From the NCBI GenBank assembly GCA_002868855.1, contig PKUM01000244.1:1-48889 (forward strand): a DNA stretch of 48,889 nt. The letters are read 5' to 3'. Below are positions 48,836 to 48,889 of this stretch, piece after piece. Numbering within the stretch: position 1 is the stretch's first letter; each line of letters opens with the position of its first letter. The notes beneath the pieces were generated by a model. That model saw only the letters and a program-made list of their open reading frames with translations. It was not told the origin of the DNA and did not search any database. Source of the DNA: Chromatiales bacterium (GTDB taxonomy: Bacteria; Pseudomonadota; Gammaproteobacteria; Steroidobacterales; BM003). The position numbers and the translations under genes are program-made.

Positions 48836-48889
48836 ATGCTGAAATATCCCGAGATCGACCCGGTCGCCGTCGCGCTGGGGCCGCTGAAA
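48836..48889 (+). CDS. lgt: Prolipoprotein diacylglyceryl transferase, N-terminus (3' truncated by window edge)
   Basis: MLKYPEIDPVAVALGPLK matches the Lgt N-terminal signature. Confidence 0.7.
   Translation, partial: MLKYPEIDPVAVALGPLK

Noticed and set aside
1-48889. CRISPR arrays, tRNA/rRNA genes, insertion sequences, prophage or defence islands
   Set aside because: No regularly spaced repeats, tRNA-like TPsiC/anticodon arms, transposases or integrases were recognised; the gene content looks like core metabolism.

Overview
This 48.9 kb, GC-rich window looks like a gammaproteobacterial chromosome segment with no sign of mobile elements. It contains: a 5'-truncated sensor kinase; a near-complete classical menaquinone cluster (menG/ubiE, menE, menC, menA, menB, menF, menD; no menH seen); rpiA; a lysine-rich histone-H1-like gene; the conserved block ygfA / 6S RNA / zapA / zapB-like // ygfB-pepP-ubiH-ubiI; ispG; a tandem glycine riboswitch driving gcvT-gcvH-gcvPA-tpx-gcvPB; a large tandem HtrA/PDZ protein of Nma111/Deg7 type; and a Xanthomonas-type acetylated-arginine operon (argF'-argG-argE'-argB/A fusion-argC-argH). 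The most striking feature is absent from the ORF track. The leader of the arginine operon (minus strand, about 43568-43427) encodes a 21-aa peptide, MSAAILQPICSGKTLRRRRRE, with five consecutive Arg codons just before its stop. It is followed by an intrinsic terminator and an upstream exact copy of the terminator's 3' arm that can form an antiterminator. This is the layout of ribosome-mediated transcription attenuation responding to arginine. Other features missing from the track are a 6S RNA, a short gene interrupted by an in-frame TAG (659-958 minus), and several intrinsic terminators. All calls come from reading sequence and motifs; no database search or folding software was run.
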